A stretch of DNA of 64,000 nucleotides from Aeromonas rivipollensis (GCF_037811135.1 NZ_CP149130.1:2972501-3036500), one strand, 5' to 3'. Shown: positions 1-11,161, numbered from the stretch's first letter. The notes: a model not told the origin generated them from the sequence alone. Program-made: numbers and translations.

Positions 1-531
1 GTTGTCGATGCCGGAGATGCCGATGACGCCATAGTCCATGCGGAACTGGCCGATGAAGTCACGGGTCGCCTCCCCCACTATGCCGCCATCCCGGTTGCGG
101 ATCTCGCCACCGGCGATGATGACGGTGAAGTCATCCTTGGCGGTGAGAATGCTGGCGACGTTGAGGTTGTTGGTGACCACGCGCAGCTCCCGGTGATCGA
201 GCAGGGCGCGGGCGATGGCTTCCGTGGTGGTGCCGATGTCGATGAAGAGGGACGAGCCGTCCGGAATATTGGCGGCCACCTCGCGAGCGATGCGCTCCTT
301 CTCCTTGAGCTGCATCACCTTGCGGGCGCTGTAGGCGGTATTGACGGTACTCGAATGCAGGGAGGCCCCGCCGTGATGGCGCCTTATCTTGTTCTGCTCG
401 GCGAGATCGTTCAGATCCCGGCGAATGGTCTGGGGGCTGACGTCAAAATGGGTCACCAGATCGTCGGTCGAGACAAATCCCTGCCTTGTCAGAACGTCCA
501 GGATCTCCAGATGTCGTTGGGTTTGCTTCAC
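1..531 (-). CDS. glpR: Glycerol-3-phosphate regulon repressor GlpR (DeoR family), C-terminus cut by window edge
   Basis: DeoR-family repressor whose inducer is glycerol-3-phosphate in the E. coli homologue. The reverse strand from a GTG at 529-531 reads MKQTQRHLEILDVL followed by a helix-turn-helix with VSPQTIRRDLNDLAEQN, nearly the E. coli GlpR N-terminus. A GGAG ribosome site lies 7 bases upstream of the GTG. The effector domain is visible (FIDIGTTTEAIARAL, then VVTNNLNVA). About 177 of some 250 residues are present before the window ends. It follows glpT on the same strand but is separated from it by a strong terminator, so it is probably transcribed from its own promoter or by readthrough. 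Confidence 0.93.
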   Translation of the reverse strand, partial: MKQTQRHLEILDVLTRQGFVSTDDLVTHFDVSPQTIRRDLNDLAEQNKIRRHHGGASLHSSTVNTAYSARKVMQLKEKERIAREVAANIPDGSSLFIDIGTTTEAIARALLDHRELRVVTNNLNVASILTAKDDFTVIIAGGEIRNRDGGIVGEATRDFIGQFRMDYGVIGISGIDN

Positions 532-554
532 GCTTGCACTCCGCTTGAGAGACG

Positions 555-580
555 AAAAAAGGCCCCGGCATTGCGGGGCC
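555..580 (-). terminator. Rho-independent terminator of glpT
   Basis: A 7-bp GC stem (GGCCCCG at 561-567 pairing with CGGGGCC at 574-580) is followed on the minus strand by six T residues (555-560). It lies between the glpT stop and the glpR start. Confidence 0.85.
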
Positions 581-631
581 TTTGGCAGTGTACCCTATCC
601 CTTTTCGGACTGATAAGGGCAGGATCACGTT

Positions 632-1990
632 TTATGCCTTGTCGGCAGCGGCCTTCTTGGCAGCGACGGCGATGTTCTCATGCTTGAGGGTCATGGCCAG
701 CAGCACTATGGAGAGCACGCAAGATGCGGTCAGCACCATGAAACCGCCGTCCCAGCCGAAGTGGTCAACGGTGTAGCCCAGCATGGCGTTGGCCGCCACG
801 GCGCCACCCAGATAACCGAACAGCCCGGTGAAGCCCGCCGCTGTACCGGCCGCCTTCTTGGGTGCCAGCTCAAGGGCGTAGAGACCGATCAGCATGACGG
901 GGCCGTAGATGAGGAAGCCGATGGCGACCAGGGCCATCATGTCGATGGTGGGGTTGCCCGCCGGGTTGAGCCAGTAGACCAGCACGGCCAGGGTCACCAG
1001 CACCATGAACAGTATGCCGGCCGGGGCGCGGCGGCCCTGGAACATCTTGTCAGAGATCCAGCCGCACAGCAGGGTGCCCGGAATACCGGCCCACTCATAG
1101 AGGAAGTAGGCCCAGGAGGAGTGATCCACGCTGAAGTCCTTGGCTTCCTTGAGGTAGGTCGGTGCCCAGTCCAGCACGCCATAGCGAATCAGGTAGACGA
1201 AGGCGTTGGCAATGGCGATGTACCACAAGAGCTTGTTGTGCAGCACGTACTTCATGAAGATCTCCTTGGCGGAGAACTCCTGCTCGTGACTCTCGTTGTA
1301 ATCCTTCGGGTAGTCGTTCTTGTACTCCTCGATGGGCGGCAGACCCACGGATTGCGGGGTATCACGCATCACGAAGAAGGCGATCACCGCAATGGCGGCG
1401 GCGGCCGCAGCCGGTACATAGAAGGCACTGCGCCAGTCGTTGAACCAGCCCATGCCGAGGATGAACAGCGGACCTATCATGCCGCCACCCACGTTGTGGG
1501 CCACGTTCCAGACCGCGACCACTTCGCCCCGCTCCTTCTGTGACCACCAGTGCACCATGGTGCGACCACAGGGCGGCCAGCCCATGCCCTGAACCCAGCC
1601 GTTGAGGAACAGCAGCACGAACATGATAGCGATGCTGGAGGTAGCCCAGTGCACAGTCCCCATCATGAACATGATGCCGGCCGAGAGCAGCAGGCCGGCG
1701 GAGAGGAAGTAGCGCGCATTGGAGCGGTCCGACACGTTCCCCATCAGGAATTTGGAGAGACCATAGGCAATGGAGACACCGGACAGGGCCAGGCCCAGAT
1801 CGCCGCGGGAGAAGCCCTGCTCGATGAGGTAGGGCATCGCCAGACTGAAGTTCTTGCGCACCAGGTAGTAGCCGGCATAACCGAAGAAGATCCCGAAAAA
1901 CACCTGCCAGCGCATGCGTTTGTAGAAGGGATCCACCTTGTCGGCTGGTAGCCGCTCTATGTGGGGTGCAGGCCTGAAGAGACTAAGCAT
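632..1990 (-). CDS. glpT: Glycerol-3-phosphate:phosphate antiporter GlpT
   Basis: Inner-membrane MFS antiporter that takes up sn-glycerol-3-phosphate in exchange for inorganic phosphate. At 452 aa it has the same length as E. coli GlpT. The N-terminus ([20 protein letters not shown]), the run [20 protein letters not shown] and twelve hydrophobic segments are characteristic of the organophosphate:Pi antiporter family. An AAGGA ribosome site precedes the ATG. It is divergent from glpFK, and tandem GlpR operator-like sequences lie about 70-110 bases upstream of the start. Uptake of fosfomycin by this family is established knowledge. Confidence 0.96.
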   Translation of the reverse strand: MLSLFRPAPHIERLPADKVDPFYKRMRWQVFFGIFFGYAGYYLVRKNFSLAMPYLIEQGFSRGDLGLALSGVSIAYGLSKFLMGNVSDRSNARYFLSAGLLLSAGIMFMMGTVHWATSSIAIMFVLLFLNGWVQGMGWPPCGRTMVHWWSQKERGEVVAVWNVAHNVGGGMIGPLFILGMGWFNDWRSAFYVPAAAAAAIAVIAFFVMRDTPQSVGLPPIEEYKNDYPKDYNESHEQEFSAKEIFMKYVLHNKLLWYIAIANAFVYLIRYGVLDWAPTYLKEAKDFSVDHSSWAYFLYEWAGIPGTLLCGWISDKMFQGRRAPAGILFMVLVTLAVLVYWLNPAGNPTIDMMALVAIGFLIYGPVMLIGLYALELAPKKAAGTAAGFTGLFGYLGGAVAANAMLGYTVDHFGWDGGFMVLTASCVLSIVLLAMTLKHENIAVAAKKAAADKA

Positions 1991-2058
1991 GTTCTGCTTC
2001 CTTATTGTTGTTATGGGCGGTTGAGGGTGCCCCGATCATGCCTGCGACCAGATGAGTC

Positions 2059-2099
2059 CTTATTCGCAAGCGAGCCTATTGTGCTCATTTGTGAACATT
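2059..2099. promoter_or_regulatory. Tandem GlpR operator-like sequences upstream of glpT
   Basis: Two 20-bp elements (2059-2078 and 2080-2099) abut with one base between. Each has the layout of the recalled E. coli GlpR operator (ATGTTCG, four bases, CGAACAT). The first has TTATTCG/CAAG/CGAGCCT and the second has a near-perfect right half TGAACAT. Tandem operators about 21 bp apart are typical of GlpR control. The matches are degenerate, so this is a prediction. Confidence 0.5.
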
Positions 2100-2342
2100 C
2101 AATCTGTGATGAAGGCTAAATTATTGCAGTTTTATTACAAAAAATGTCACCTGATGAGTGATCGCTCATCGGCCGCCGGCCCTTGCAGGGCAAGGAATGC
2201 GGCCACCCACTAAGGAGTATTAACACCGCTAACAGTTGCTTTTCGTCACATTTTCTTAGCAATGAATGGGATCTTGTCCACATTTCCGGTGGCGGGGGTC
2301 TGGTGAATTGGCACAGAAGGTTTATTTTCTCTCTCGTCCAAG

Positions 2343-2371
2343 AACGAGCGCAAACGAGCATAACGTTTGCG
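2343..2371. promoter_or_regulatory. Operator-like palindrome upstream of glpF
   Basis: A perfect 8-bp inverted repeat, CGCAAACG at 2349-2356 and CGTTTGCG at 2364-2371, with a 7-base spacer. Overlapping it, 2343-2362 fits the GlpR operator layout, with CGAGCATA as the right half. It is about 110 bases upstream of the glpF start, a reasonable place for repressor control of glpFK. Confidence 0.45.
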
Positions 2372-2478
2372 TCAGCTCAAATAACAAGAAGAAACGTTTT
2401 CGGACGCAAAAAATGGGAATGCAAGATAACGAAACGGAACATCAAACCTACTCTGGGTGGATATAAGGAATAACAACT

Positions 2479-4859
<2,381 letters not shown>

Positions 4860-4895
4860 TCGGGCAGCCGATGCATCCTTGAGATGAAAACGAAC

Positions 4896-4924
4896 GAGGC
4901 CGACAGCGATGTCGGCCTCTTTTT
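4896..4924 (+). terminator. Rho-independent terminator of glpFK
   Basis: A perfect 9-bp stem, GAGGCCGAC (4896-4904) with GTCGGCCTC (4911-4919), 6-base loop, followed by five T residues. Confidence 0.92.
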
Positions 4925-4959
4925 ATTGGCGAGCGCAGGTGTTCTGACCGCACCTTACC

Positions 4960-5033
4960 CCAGCCCTCCCCTTGCCAAGGGATGGGAGAAAATGACCCCT
5001 CCCCCTCGTGGAGGGGGAGGCCGGGAGGGAGTT
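4960..5033. repeat. Intergenic palindromic (REP-like) element, two hairpins
   Basis: Begins with ACCCCAGCCCTCCCCTTG, whose arms can pair with CAAGGGATGGG, followed by a second hairpin (CCTCCCCCTC 4998-5007 / GAGGGGGAGG 5011-5020). A related sequence sits downstream of dkgB at 8249-8285. The shared core CCCAGCCCTYCYCC and intergenic, post-gene placement suggest a dispersed extragenic element. Confidence 0.45.
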
Positions 5034-5052
5034 GGCACTGTCGGCATGCCCT

Positions 5053-5955
5053 CTACAACGCCTCGGCGCCGAGCAGCTCTTTCAGGAAGTCGAGCCAGAC
5101 CCGCAGCCGGATATCCCGCTGGGCATCGGAGTAGAAGACCGCATGAATGGGGCGCGAGGCGCCGCTGTTGCTGCGGGCCAGCACCTCCACCAGAGCCCCG
5201 CTCGCCCTGTCCTCTCCCGTCATGAAGTCCGACAGGCAGACGATCCCCTGACCTCTGAGCGCCAGCTGGCGCAGGGTCTCGCCACTGCTGGCCCTAAGCG
5301 TCGGGGTGATGGCGAACCTGTCTCCCTGCTCCGTGCTGAGCAGGGGCCAGTGGTTGAGGTGATCGGGGTGCAAAAAGCCGAGCAGCTCGTGGCCCGCCAG
5401 CAAGTCAGCCGGCTGGCGCGGGGTGCCGCGCTCGCTTAGATAGGCGGGAGAGGCCAGCAGCCGCAGCTTGGATCGCCCGAGCGGCAGGGCGCGCAGGGAG
5501 GAGTCGGTCAGCTCGCCGATGCGAATGGCCATGTCCACCCGCCGCTCCATCAGGTTGATAAAACCCTCGGAGCTGTGCAGTTGCAGCTCTATGCCGGGGT
5601 AGCGGCGGCGGAACTCGCCGATGATGGGCACCAGCCGGTGCAGGATGAAGGGGGTGGCGGCATCGACCCTCAGTATTCCCTCGGGTTGTTCCCGGCGCAT
5701 CAGCAGATGGCTCTCCGCCTCGCTCATCTCGGTCAGCACCTTCACCGCCCGCTGATAGAACCAGCGCCCCTCCTCGGTCAGGCTGACCCGCCGGGTGGTG
5801 CGATTGAGCAGCACCGTGGCGAGCTTCTCCTCCAGCCGCTTGATGCCGCGGCTCACCACAGAATTGTCCATGCCGAGGTTCTCCGCCGCCTGGCGAAAAC
5901 TGCCCGCCTCCACCACGGCCACGAACAGGGTCAATTCATCGGAATGGGTCTTCAT
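5053..5955 (-). CDS. LysR-family transcriptional regulator
   Basis: Typical LysR regulator of about 300 aa: N-terminal winged helix (FVAVVEAGSFRQAAENL, then RGIKRLEEKLATVLLNRTTR) followed by a periplasmic-binding-like effector domain. The ATG at 5955 is preferred because AGGA lies 8 bases upstream; an in-frame ATG at 5979 lacks a ribosome site. It belongs to the DmlR/YafC-like branch that acts locally. E. coli carries yafC next to dkgB, and a DkgB homologue lies 1.5 kb away here, which hints at related context. Target genes and ligand are unknown. Confidence 0.88.
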   Translation of the reverse strand: MKTHSDELTLFVAVVEAGSFRQAAENLGMDNSVVSRGIKRLEEKLATVLLNRTTRRVSLTEEGRWFYQRAVKVLTEMSEAESHLLMRREQPEGILRVDAATPFILHRLVPIIGEFRRRYPGIELQLHSSEGFINLMERRVDMAIRIGELTDSSLRALPLGRSKLRLLASPAYLSERGTPRQPADLLAGHELLGFLHPDHLNHWPLLSTEQGDRFAITPTLRASSGETLRQLALRGQGIVCLSDFMTGEDRASGALVEVLARSNSGASRPIHAVFYSDAQRDIRLRVWLDFLKELLGAEAL

Positions 5956-6094
5956 TGTTGTTGTCCTGGCAAGAGTCATGGGCCTTTATAGGCGCAATGG
6001 CCGGGAGCTGGCAAGACAGGCGTCGCTTCGTATCGTGACGCACCGCCTGTTTTATCTCCGCCCTTGCCAGTACAATGCCGCCAAATAGCACCGT

Positions 6095-6511
6095 ATGAAG
6101 CCAAACATGCACAGAGACGACCCCCTAGTATTCGCACACAGGCTGGATGCCGCCCATCGGGAGCTGGCCGACAAGGGCGTGCAGGAACTCAACTACAACC
6201 CGCCGATCATCTGGCTGCTGCGAAAGGCGGGGTTCACCATCAGGCCGCCCCACTACGAACGCTTTCTGGTCAACGTCCTTGCCCTGGGACTCCCCATCGG
6301 CGCTATCTGGGGGGTGTTGATGTGGTACCTCGGCTGGCAAGATGAGGTGAGCCCGGGGTTTGCCCTGCTCCAGAGCCTGCTGTTTGGCATCGGGCTCGGT
6401 CTGCTGATGGGGACCTGGTTCTGGTTTCGGCGCAAGCAGCTCAAGCTGACCCCCTGGGACACCTTGCCCCACGCCACGATCCGCACGCAAAAACGCTGGC
6501 AACCGAAATAA
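6095..6511 (+). CDS. DUF6404-like small membrane protein
   Basis: A 138-aa protein with a hydrophilic N-terminal region (LADKGVQELNYNPPIIWLLR) and two membrane segments (near residues 55-75 and 85-108) ending in a basic tail. It matches my recollection of the DUF6404 family of Aeromonas and Vibrio; function unknown. No strong ribosome site is visible and an alternative ATG lies at 6107. It is divergent from the LysR gene, so the two could share a regulatory region. Confidence 0.65.
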   Translation: MKPNMHRDDPLVFAHRLDAAHRELADKGVQELNYNPPIIWLLRKAGFTIRPPHYERFLVNVLALGLPIGAIWGVLMWYLGWQDEVSPGFALLQSLLFGIGLGLLMGTWFWFRRKQLKLTPWDTLPHATIRTQKRWQPK

Positions 6512-6531
6512 TCACCGACAAGGAGACCCTT

Positions 6532-6894
6532 ATGACCAGGGCCCATGAAAAACTGAACTATGTGGAGTTCGCGGCCAGGGATCTTGCCGCCACCAAGGCC
6601 TTCTTTCAGGCCTCTTTCGGCTGGCAATTTGCCGACTACGGCCCCGACTACTGCGCCTTCGAGGGAGAAGGGCTGGATGGCGGCTTCTATCGTGCGGATC
6701 TGTGCGGCCAGAGCGCCCAGGGCGGCGCTCTCCTGGTGTTCTACAGCGCCGATATCGAGGAGACCCAGGCCAAGGTGCAGCACCATGGCGGCATCATCAA
6801 CCGCCCGCTGTTTGACTTCCCCGGCGGCCGCCGCTTTCACTTCGTCGAGCCCAGCGGCAACGAGTTTGCGGTCTGGTCCGAACCGGCGGCCTGA
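6532..6894 (+). CDS. VOC-family (glyoxalase/bleomycin-resistance fold) protein
   Basis: A single vicinal-oxygen-chelate domain of 120 aa: NYVEFAARDLAATKAFF beta-strand/helix start, then central GGFYRAD and the C-terminal FHFVEPSGNEFAVW signature with the metal-binding Glu. An AAGGAG ribosome site is present (6520-6525). It starts 20 bases after the DUF6404 gene and is probably cotranscribed. Substrate cannot be told from sequence. Confidence 0.82.
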   Translation: MTRAHEKLNYVEFAARDLAATKAFFQASFGWQFADYGPDYCAFEGEGLDGGFYRADLCGQSAQGGALLVFYSADIEETQAKVQHHGGIINRPLFDFPGGRRFHFVEPSGNEFAVWSEPAA

Positions 6895-7060
6895 TGGCGA
6901 GGGGCGTCCCGGCGCTCCCTGCTCTTTTTACCTCCTCGCCTCCACCTCGCCCCTGCCCATCTATTGCTGCTCTTATCTCAATAGTGTTTTGTGACTGCTG
7001 CCCTGTTTCCCCCAGTCTGCCGGGGGCATACTGACCGTCGTTTTTTGCAAGGAGGTGCCC

Positions 7061-7351
7061 ATGTCATCCCCCCTGATCGTGATTGCCGAGCTCGAGGCCA
7101 AACCTGAATTCGCCGCCGAGTGTCGGGCCGCCCTGACGCCGCTCGTCAACGCCAGCCGGCAAGAGCCCGGGTGCCTTGGCTACCGGCTGCACCAGAGCCT
7201 GGAGAGCCCCCACGGCTGGATGATCCACGAGGAGTGGGAGAGCGAGGCAGCCCTCAGCGCCCACCAGCAAGAACCCCATTTTCTCGCCTTCGTGGCCAAC
7301 ACCCTGGGCTGGTTTGCCAGCACCAGCGTTCGCCGCTATCAACTAGCCTGA
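7061..7351 (+). CDS. Antibiotic biosynthesis monooxygenase (ABM) domain protein, YgiN-like
   Basis: A 96-aa single-domain ferredoxin-like fold: LIVIAELEAKPE strand, RQEPGCLGYRLHQSLESP, then HEEWESEAALSAHQQEPHF, the usual ABM helix. Such proteins act as small quinol or flavin-independent monooxygenases or simply bind aromatic ligands. The ATG at 7061 has an excellent AAGGAGG ribosome site five bases upstream. It lies 90 bases before dkgB on the same strand; both are small redox-related genes that may be expressed together. Confidence 0.8.
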   Translation: MSSPLIVIAELEAKPEFAAECRAALTPLVNASRQEPGCLGYRLHQSLESPHGWMIHEEWESEAALSAHQQEPHFLAFVANTLGWFASTSVRRYQLA

Positions 7352-7440
7352 ATCCAGTTGCGGCCTCTCCCCTGCCCGCCCTGGATGCGAAGATGGGCCG
7401 ACACAATATTGAGCGTAGAAACAATAATTTGAGGAATATG

Positions 7441-8244
7441 ATGATGAAGATGCCCAACCTGGGTCTTGGTACCTTCCGCCTGAAAGATCAGCCCCTGCGC
7501 GACTCCCTGCTGCAGGGTCTGGAACTCGGCTATCGCCACATAGATACCGCCCAGATCTATGACAACGAGGCCGACGTGGGCCGCTTGATGAGCGAAAGTG
7601 GCGTCCCCCGCCAGGATATCTACCTGACCACCAAGGTGTGGACCAGCGAATTTGGCCCGGGCAAGGTGATCCCGAGCCTGGAGCTGAGCCTGGAGAAACT
7701 GGGCACCGACTATCTGGATCTGGCGCTCATTCACTGGCCCTCCCCCAAGGATGCGGTGCCGATGGCGGTCTATCTGGAGCAGCTGGCCGAGGCCAAAGCC
7801 CGGGGCCTGACCCGGGAGATCGGGGTCTCCAACTTCACGGTCGCCCAGCTTAAAGAAGCCATCGCTATCCTGGGGCCGGGTGCCATCGCCCACCAGCAGG
7901 TGGAGATCCATCCCCTGCTGCAAAACCGCAAGGTGGTGGAGTTCTGCCAGGATCAGGGCATCGCCATCACCGCCTATATGCCGCTTGCCTATGGCAAGGT
8001 GCTGAGCGAAACACTGCTGATGGAGATCGGCAAGCGCCACGGCGTCTCGGCGGCCCAGGTGTCCCTGGCCTGGCTGCTGGCCCAGAACATGGCGGTTATC
8101 CCGAGCTCCACCAAGCGGGAGAACCTGGCCGCCAACCTGGCCGCCCTCAAGGTGCAACTCAGCCCCGAGGAGATGGCACAGATTGCCACCCTGGAGCGGG
8201 GTGAGCGCTGCGCCAACCCGGACTTCGCCCCGAATTGGGATTGA
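7441..8244 (+). CDS. dkgB: 2,5-diketo-D-gluconate reductase B (aldo/keto reductase)
   Basis: NADPH-dependent aldo/keto reductase. The catalytic tetrad is present at Asp35, Tyr40 (DTAQIYDNEADVG), Lys65 (TTKVW) and His98 (LIHWPSP), and the cofactor motif IPSSTKRENL is present near the C-terminus. Overall it is closely similar to E. coli DkgB (267 aa), which reduces diketogluconate and methylglyoxal. Four in-frame ATG codons cluster at 7438-7450; 7441 is chosen because it sits five bases after GAGGA and gives the family length, but 7444 is equally possible. Followed by a strong terminator. Confidence 0.9.
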   Translation: MMKMPNLGLGTFRLKDQPLRDSLLQGLELGYRHIDTAQIYDNEADVGRLMSESGVPRQDIYLTTKVWTSEFGPGKVIPSLELSLEKLGTDYLDLALIHWPSPKDAVPMAVYLEQLAEAKARGLTREIGVSNFTVAQLKEAIAILGPGAIAHQQVEIHPLLQNRKVVEFCQDQGIAITAYMPLAYGKVLSETLLMEIGKRHGVSAAQVSLAWLLAQNMAVIPSSTKRENLAANLAALKVQLSPEEMAQIATLERGERCANPDFAPNWD

Positions 8245-8248
8245 GCCC

Positions 8249-8285
8249 CCTCATCCCCAGCCCTTCTCCCGCCAGGGGAGAAGGG
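8249..8285. repeat. Intergenic palindromic (REP-like) element
   Basis: CCTTCTCCC pairs with GGGAGAAGG around GCCA. The sequence CCCAGCCCTTCTCC is related to the element at 4960-5033. It lies just after the dkgB stop, before the terminator. Confidence 0.45.
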
Positions 8286-8320
8286 AGCACAGATAACCCG
8301 ACACCATCGGCGAGAACCCC

Positions 8321-8350
8321 AGCGGGAGGCATCATGCCTCCCGCTTTTTT
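8321..8350 (+). terminator. Rho-independent terminator of dkgB
   Basis: An 11-bp perfect stem (8321-8331 with 8335-8345; GCGGGAGGC arm), 3-base loop, followed by a run of T to 8350. Confidence 0.93.
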
Positions 8351-8558
8351 GTCTCCAGTATCGCTCCAGCCGCCCGCGCCGCTGACCCCCACCTCTGCAA
8401 CCCGCCCTTGCCCCTTTCCTCTTTGTTCCTAGCTCGGTCTGTACGCCTTGCTTCTACGCGCTTTGCCTCTGCACTCAACTCGCGCTGTACGGCCCGCTCT
8501 TGTCTGCGCAGCCTCAGCCACTCCCACTGCCCCATTCCACGGCTCCATTGCTGCTGAT

Positions 8559-8597
8559 TTGGCAAAAGTAATTTGACGTTGCCGTCATTTTTGCCAA
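8559..8597. promoter_or_regulatory. Nested inverted repeats upstream of the MFS gene
   Basis: Outer arms TTGGCAAAA (8559-8567) and TTTTGCCAA (8589-8597) are perfect 9-bp complements. Between them TGACG (8574-8578) and CGTCA (8583-8587) form an inner palindrome. The element ends about 60 bases before the exporter start, a likely operator position. No adjacent regulator is encoded, so the cognate protein is unknown. Confidence 0.5.
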
Positions 8598-8658
8598 CAA
8601 AGCTCATCGGCATACTGGCGCCATTCTCCCGTCGGGAGCCACCATCCAAGGAGTTTGT

Positions 8659-9831
8659 ATGCCACTGGCGTTATTTGCCCTCACCCTGAGTGCCTTTGCG
8701 ATCGGCACCACCGAATTTGTGATCGTGGGGCTCATTCCCACCATAGCCGAGCAGCTTCAGGTCTCGCTCCCCTCGGCGGGCCTGCTGGTCAGCCTCTACG
8801 CCCTGGGTGTGGCCATCGGCGCCCCCGTACTGACGGCGCTCACCGGCAAGCTGCCGCGCAAGTGGCTGCTGGTAGGGTTGATGGCGCTCTTCACCGCCGG
8901 CAACCTGCTGGCCTGGCAGGCACCGGGCTACGAGAGCCTGATCGTCGCCCGCATCCTCACCGGCCTGGCCCACGGGGTCTTCTTCTCGGTGGGCTCGACC
9001 ATCGCCACGGGTCTGGTGGCCAAAGAGAAGGCGGCGAGCGCCATCGCCATCATGTTCAGCGGCCTCACAGTCGCCCTGGTGACAGGCGTGCCGCTCGGCA
9101 CCTGGATTGGTCAGCAGTTCGGCTGGCGCGAGACCTTCCTGGTGGTGAGCCTGCTCGGGATCATCGCCATGTTGGGCAGCCTGCTGCTGATCCCAAGCAA
9201 CCTGCCAAAAGGCACGGCCTCCAGTATTCGTGGACAGCTCTCGGTGCTGACCCACAAGCCCTTGCTGATGGTCTACGCCAAGACGGCCCTGGGTTACGGC
9301 GGCGCCTTCACCGCCTTTACCTTCCTCGCCCCCATCTTGCAACAGGTGAGCGGCTTCGGTGCCAATGCGGTGAGCCTGATCCTGCTGGTGTACGGGGTCT
9401 CGGTGGCCGTCGGCAATATCTGGGGCGGCAAGCTGGCGGACAAGATGGGCCCGCTGCCCGCCCTGAAGCTGATGTTTGGCGGTCTGGCACTCATCCTGCT
9501 GATGCTCACCTTCACCGCGCCCCATCCGGTGCTGGCGGTGCTCACCGTGCTGGTGTGGGGCGCCTTTGCGTTTGGCAACGTGCCGGGACTGCAGGTGCTG
9601 GTGGTGAAACAGGCCGAGCGCCATACCCCGAACGCCGTGGACGTGGCCTCCGGCCTCAACATCGCCGCCTTTAACGTCGGCATCGCCTTGGGCTCTGTCG
9701 TTGGCGGTTTTGTGGTGGAGCACCTGGGGTTGATGCACACCCCCTGGATCGGGGCCCTCATAGTGCTGCTGGCCTATGGCCTCACCCATGCAAGCGAGAA
9801 GCGCGAAGCCAGACTGGCCCTGGCAATCTAA
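8659..9831 (+). CDS. MFS transporter, YdhP/AraJ-like DHA1 family
   Basis: A 390-aa inner-membrane transporter with twelve predicted spans. The opening ALTLSAFAIGTTEFVIVGL and the motif GVPLGTWIGQQFGWRETF are hallmarks of the YdhP/AraJ/NepI drug- or sugar-efflux branch. An AAGGAG ribosome site lies 5 bases before the ATG. It stands alone between two terminators, with a nested palindrome in the upstream region. Substrate is not deducible. Confidence 0.85.
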   Translation: MPLALFALTLSAFAIGTTEFVIVGLIPTIAEQLQVSLPSAGLLVSLYALGVAIGAPVLTALTGKLPRKWLLVGLMALFTAGNLLAWQAPGYESLIVARILTGLAHGVFFSVGSTIATGLVAKEKAASAIAIMFSGLTVALVTGVPLGTWIGQQFGWRETFLVVSLLGIIAMLGSLLLIPSNLPKGTASSIRGQLSVLTHKPLLMVYAKTALGYGGAFTAFTFLAPILQQVSGFGANAVSLILLVYGVSVAVGNIWGGKLADKMGPLPALKLMFGGLALILLMLTFTAPHPVLAVLTVLVWGAFAFGNVPGLQVLVVKQAERHTPNAVDVASGLNIAAFNVGIALGSVVGGFVVEHLGLMHTPWIGALIVLLAYGLTHASEKREARLALAI

Positions 9832-9851
9832 TCCGCCGCGCAAAAAAACAA

Positions 9852-9878
9852 AAAGGCCGACACCTGGTGTCGGCCTTT
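9852..9878. terminator. Bidirectional terminator between the MFS gene and cydX
   Basis: A 13-bp perfect palindrome arm (AAAGGCCGACACC, 9852-9864) with its complement at 9866-9878; A and T tracts on both sides allow termination in both directions. It separates convergent transcription units. Confidence 0.9.
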
Positions 9879-9895
9879 CTCGTTTTCAGGGGGGA

Positions 9896-10009
9896 TCAAG
9901 GTTCCTTGAGATCCTCATCCGCGGCCCAGCGCGCCTCCAGCCAGAGCAGATTGACCAGGCCGCACAGCAGCGCAAACCCCAGCCCCAGTATCCAGGTGAA
10001 ATACCACAT
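9896..10009 (-). CDS. cydX: Cytochrome bd small subunit CydX
   Basis: A 37-aa single-span protein starting MWYFTWILGLGFALL, matching E. coli CydX (MWYFAWILG), a required small subunit of cytochrome bd oxidase. GAGGAG lies 8 bases upstream of the ATG, and it starts 24 bases after the cydB stop, so it is the third gene of the cydABX operon. It is followed by a bidirectional terminator. Confidence 0.93.
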   Translation of the reverse strand: MWYFTWILGLGFALLCGLVNLLWLEARWAADEDLKEP

Positions 10010-10033
10010 ATCGAAGACTCCTCAATTCCGGTG

Positions 10034-11161
10034 TTAGTAGAGGCTATGGCCCTGCTCGCGCACCTGCTCGGTACTCATCTTGCCCCGCGCCACCCAGTAG
10101 ACCCAGAGGGTGTAGCCAATGTTGATGGGCATCAGCACCGCGACTATGCCCAGCATGATGAAGAGGGTGCCCTCGCTGGAGGTGCCGTCCCACAGGGTCA
10201 GGCTGCTCGACGGATCCAGGGACGAGGGCAGCACGAACGGGAACAGGGCGATGGCGATGGTCAGCATCATGGCGGCGCAGGCACCACCGCTGGCAAGGAT
10301 AGCCAGCCGCGCCCGGCCAAGGGCGCTTGCCAGCGTGCTCAAGAGCGGCAGCAAGAGGCCGAGGGCCGGCACCGCCCAGAGCACTGGGTGCGCCACGAAG
10401 TTGCCAAGCCAGCCATCCGGCGCCGTCGTCACCTCTTTCATCAGGGGCGTCAGGGCGCTGTTGAGATCGCCAATCTCGGCTATCCGGTAACCACGCATCT
10501 GGCTGAGCCAGAGGCCGCCGAGGGCAAACAGAGCACTCGCCAGGGGCCCGAGCCAGAGGCTGTGGCGGGCGCAGCGTTGTGCTATCACCCCTTGGGTCTT
10601 GCACTGCAGGAAGCTGCTGCCGTGCAACATCAGCAGGGCCAGCGCCGTGCCCATGCAGGTGAAGAGCAGCGGCCAGTTGAAATCGAAGGCGCCATAGTGG
10701 ATGCGAAGGGCCGAGTCGAAACGAAACGGCAAGCCTTGCAGCAGGAAGCCGAGGGTAGCGCCAAACACCAGGGTCGGCAGCAGGGCCCCCATCACCAGGG
10801 CCCTGTCCCACCAGCGGCGCCACGCAGGGTCCGGCAGCTTGCTGCGATAGTCAAAACCGACCGGACGCAGGAAGAGGCCGAACAGCAGGAACATGAAAGG
10901 CACATAGAGCGCCGAGAAGGAGGCGGCATAGACCAGGGGCCAGGCGGCGAACAGGGTGCCGGCACCGGCGATGAGCCACACCTGGTTACCCTCCCACACG
11001 GGCCCCACGCTGTTGAGCAGCACCCGCCGCTCCTCGTCATTCTTGGCCACCACGGGCAACAGCATGCCGACCCCGAGATCGAAGCCGTCCATCACCACGA
11101 AGCCGATGAGCAGGAACAGCACCAGCCCCCACCAGACGAGTTTCAGGGTTTCGTAATCCAT
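10034..11161 (-). CDS. cydB: Cytochrome bd ubiquinol oxidase subunit II
   Basis: Membrane subunit of the high-affinity bd quinol oxidase. At 375 aa it has the family length, with the conserved opening [36 protein letters not shown], and eight or nine spans. Its ATG shares one base with the cydA stop (TGATG), indicating translational coupling. cydX follows. Confidence 0.95.
   Translation of the reverse strand: MDYETLKLVWWGLVLFLLIGFVVMDGFDLGVGMLLPVVAKNDEERRVLLNSVGPVWEGNQVWLIAGAGTLFAAWPLVYAASFSALYVPFMFLLFGLFLRPVGFDYRSKLPDPAWRRWWDRALVMGALLPTLVFGATLGFLLQGLPFRFDSALRIHYGAFDFNWPLLFTCMGTALALLMLHGSSFLQCKTQGVIAQRCARHSLWLGPLASALFALGGLWLSQMRGYRIAEIGDLNSALTPLMKEVTTAPDGWLGNFVAHPVLWAVPALGLLLPLLSTLASALGRARLAILASGGACAAMMLTIAIALFPFVLPSSLDPSSSLTLWDGTSSEGTLFIMLGIVAVLMPINIGYTLWVYWVARGKMSTEQVREQGHSLY

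Larger units (their letters stand above)
1991..2478. other. Divergent glpT/glpF intergenic region
   Basis: A 488-bp non-coding region with promoters for both directions. It is much more AT-rich than its neighbours. It holds operator-like sequences (separate entries) and a palindrome GATGAG..CTCATC near 2154-2171. No convincing sigma70 hexamer pair was assigned. A half-match to a CRP site (TGTGA on the minus strand near 2248) is too weak to call. Confidence 0.6.
8245..8658. other. dkgB-MFS intergenic region
   Basis: This 414-bp region holds the REP-like element, the dkgB terminator and a pair of nested inverted repeats (own entries). The remaining 8351-8555 is pyrimidine-rich on the plus strand and shows no gene with a credible start. 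Confidence 0.6.

Noticed and set aside
2245-2262. CRP-binding site in the glpT/glpF intergenic region
   Set aside because: Only one half (TGTGA on the minus strand) matches well; the other half is poor.
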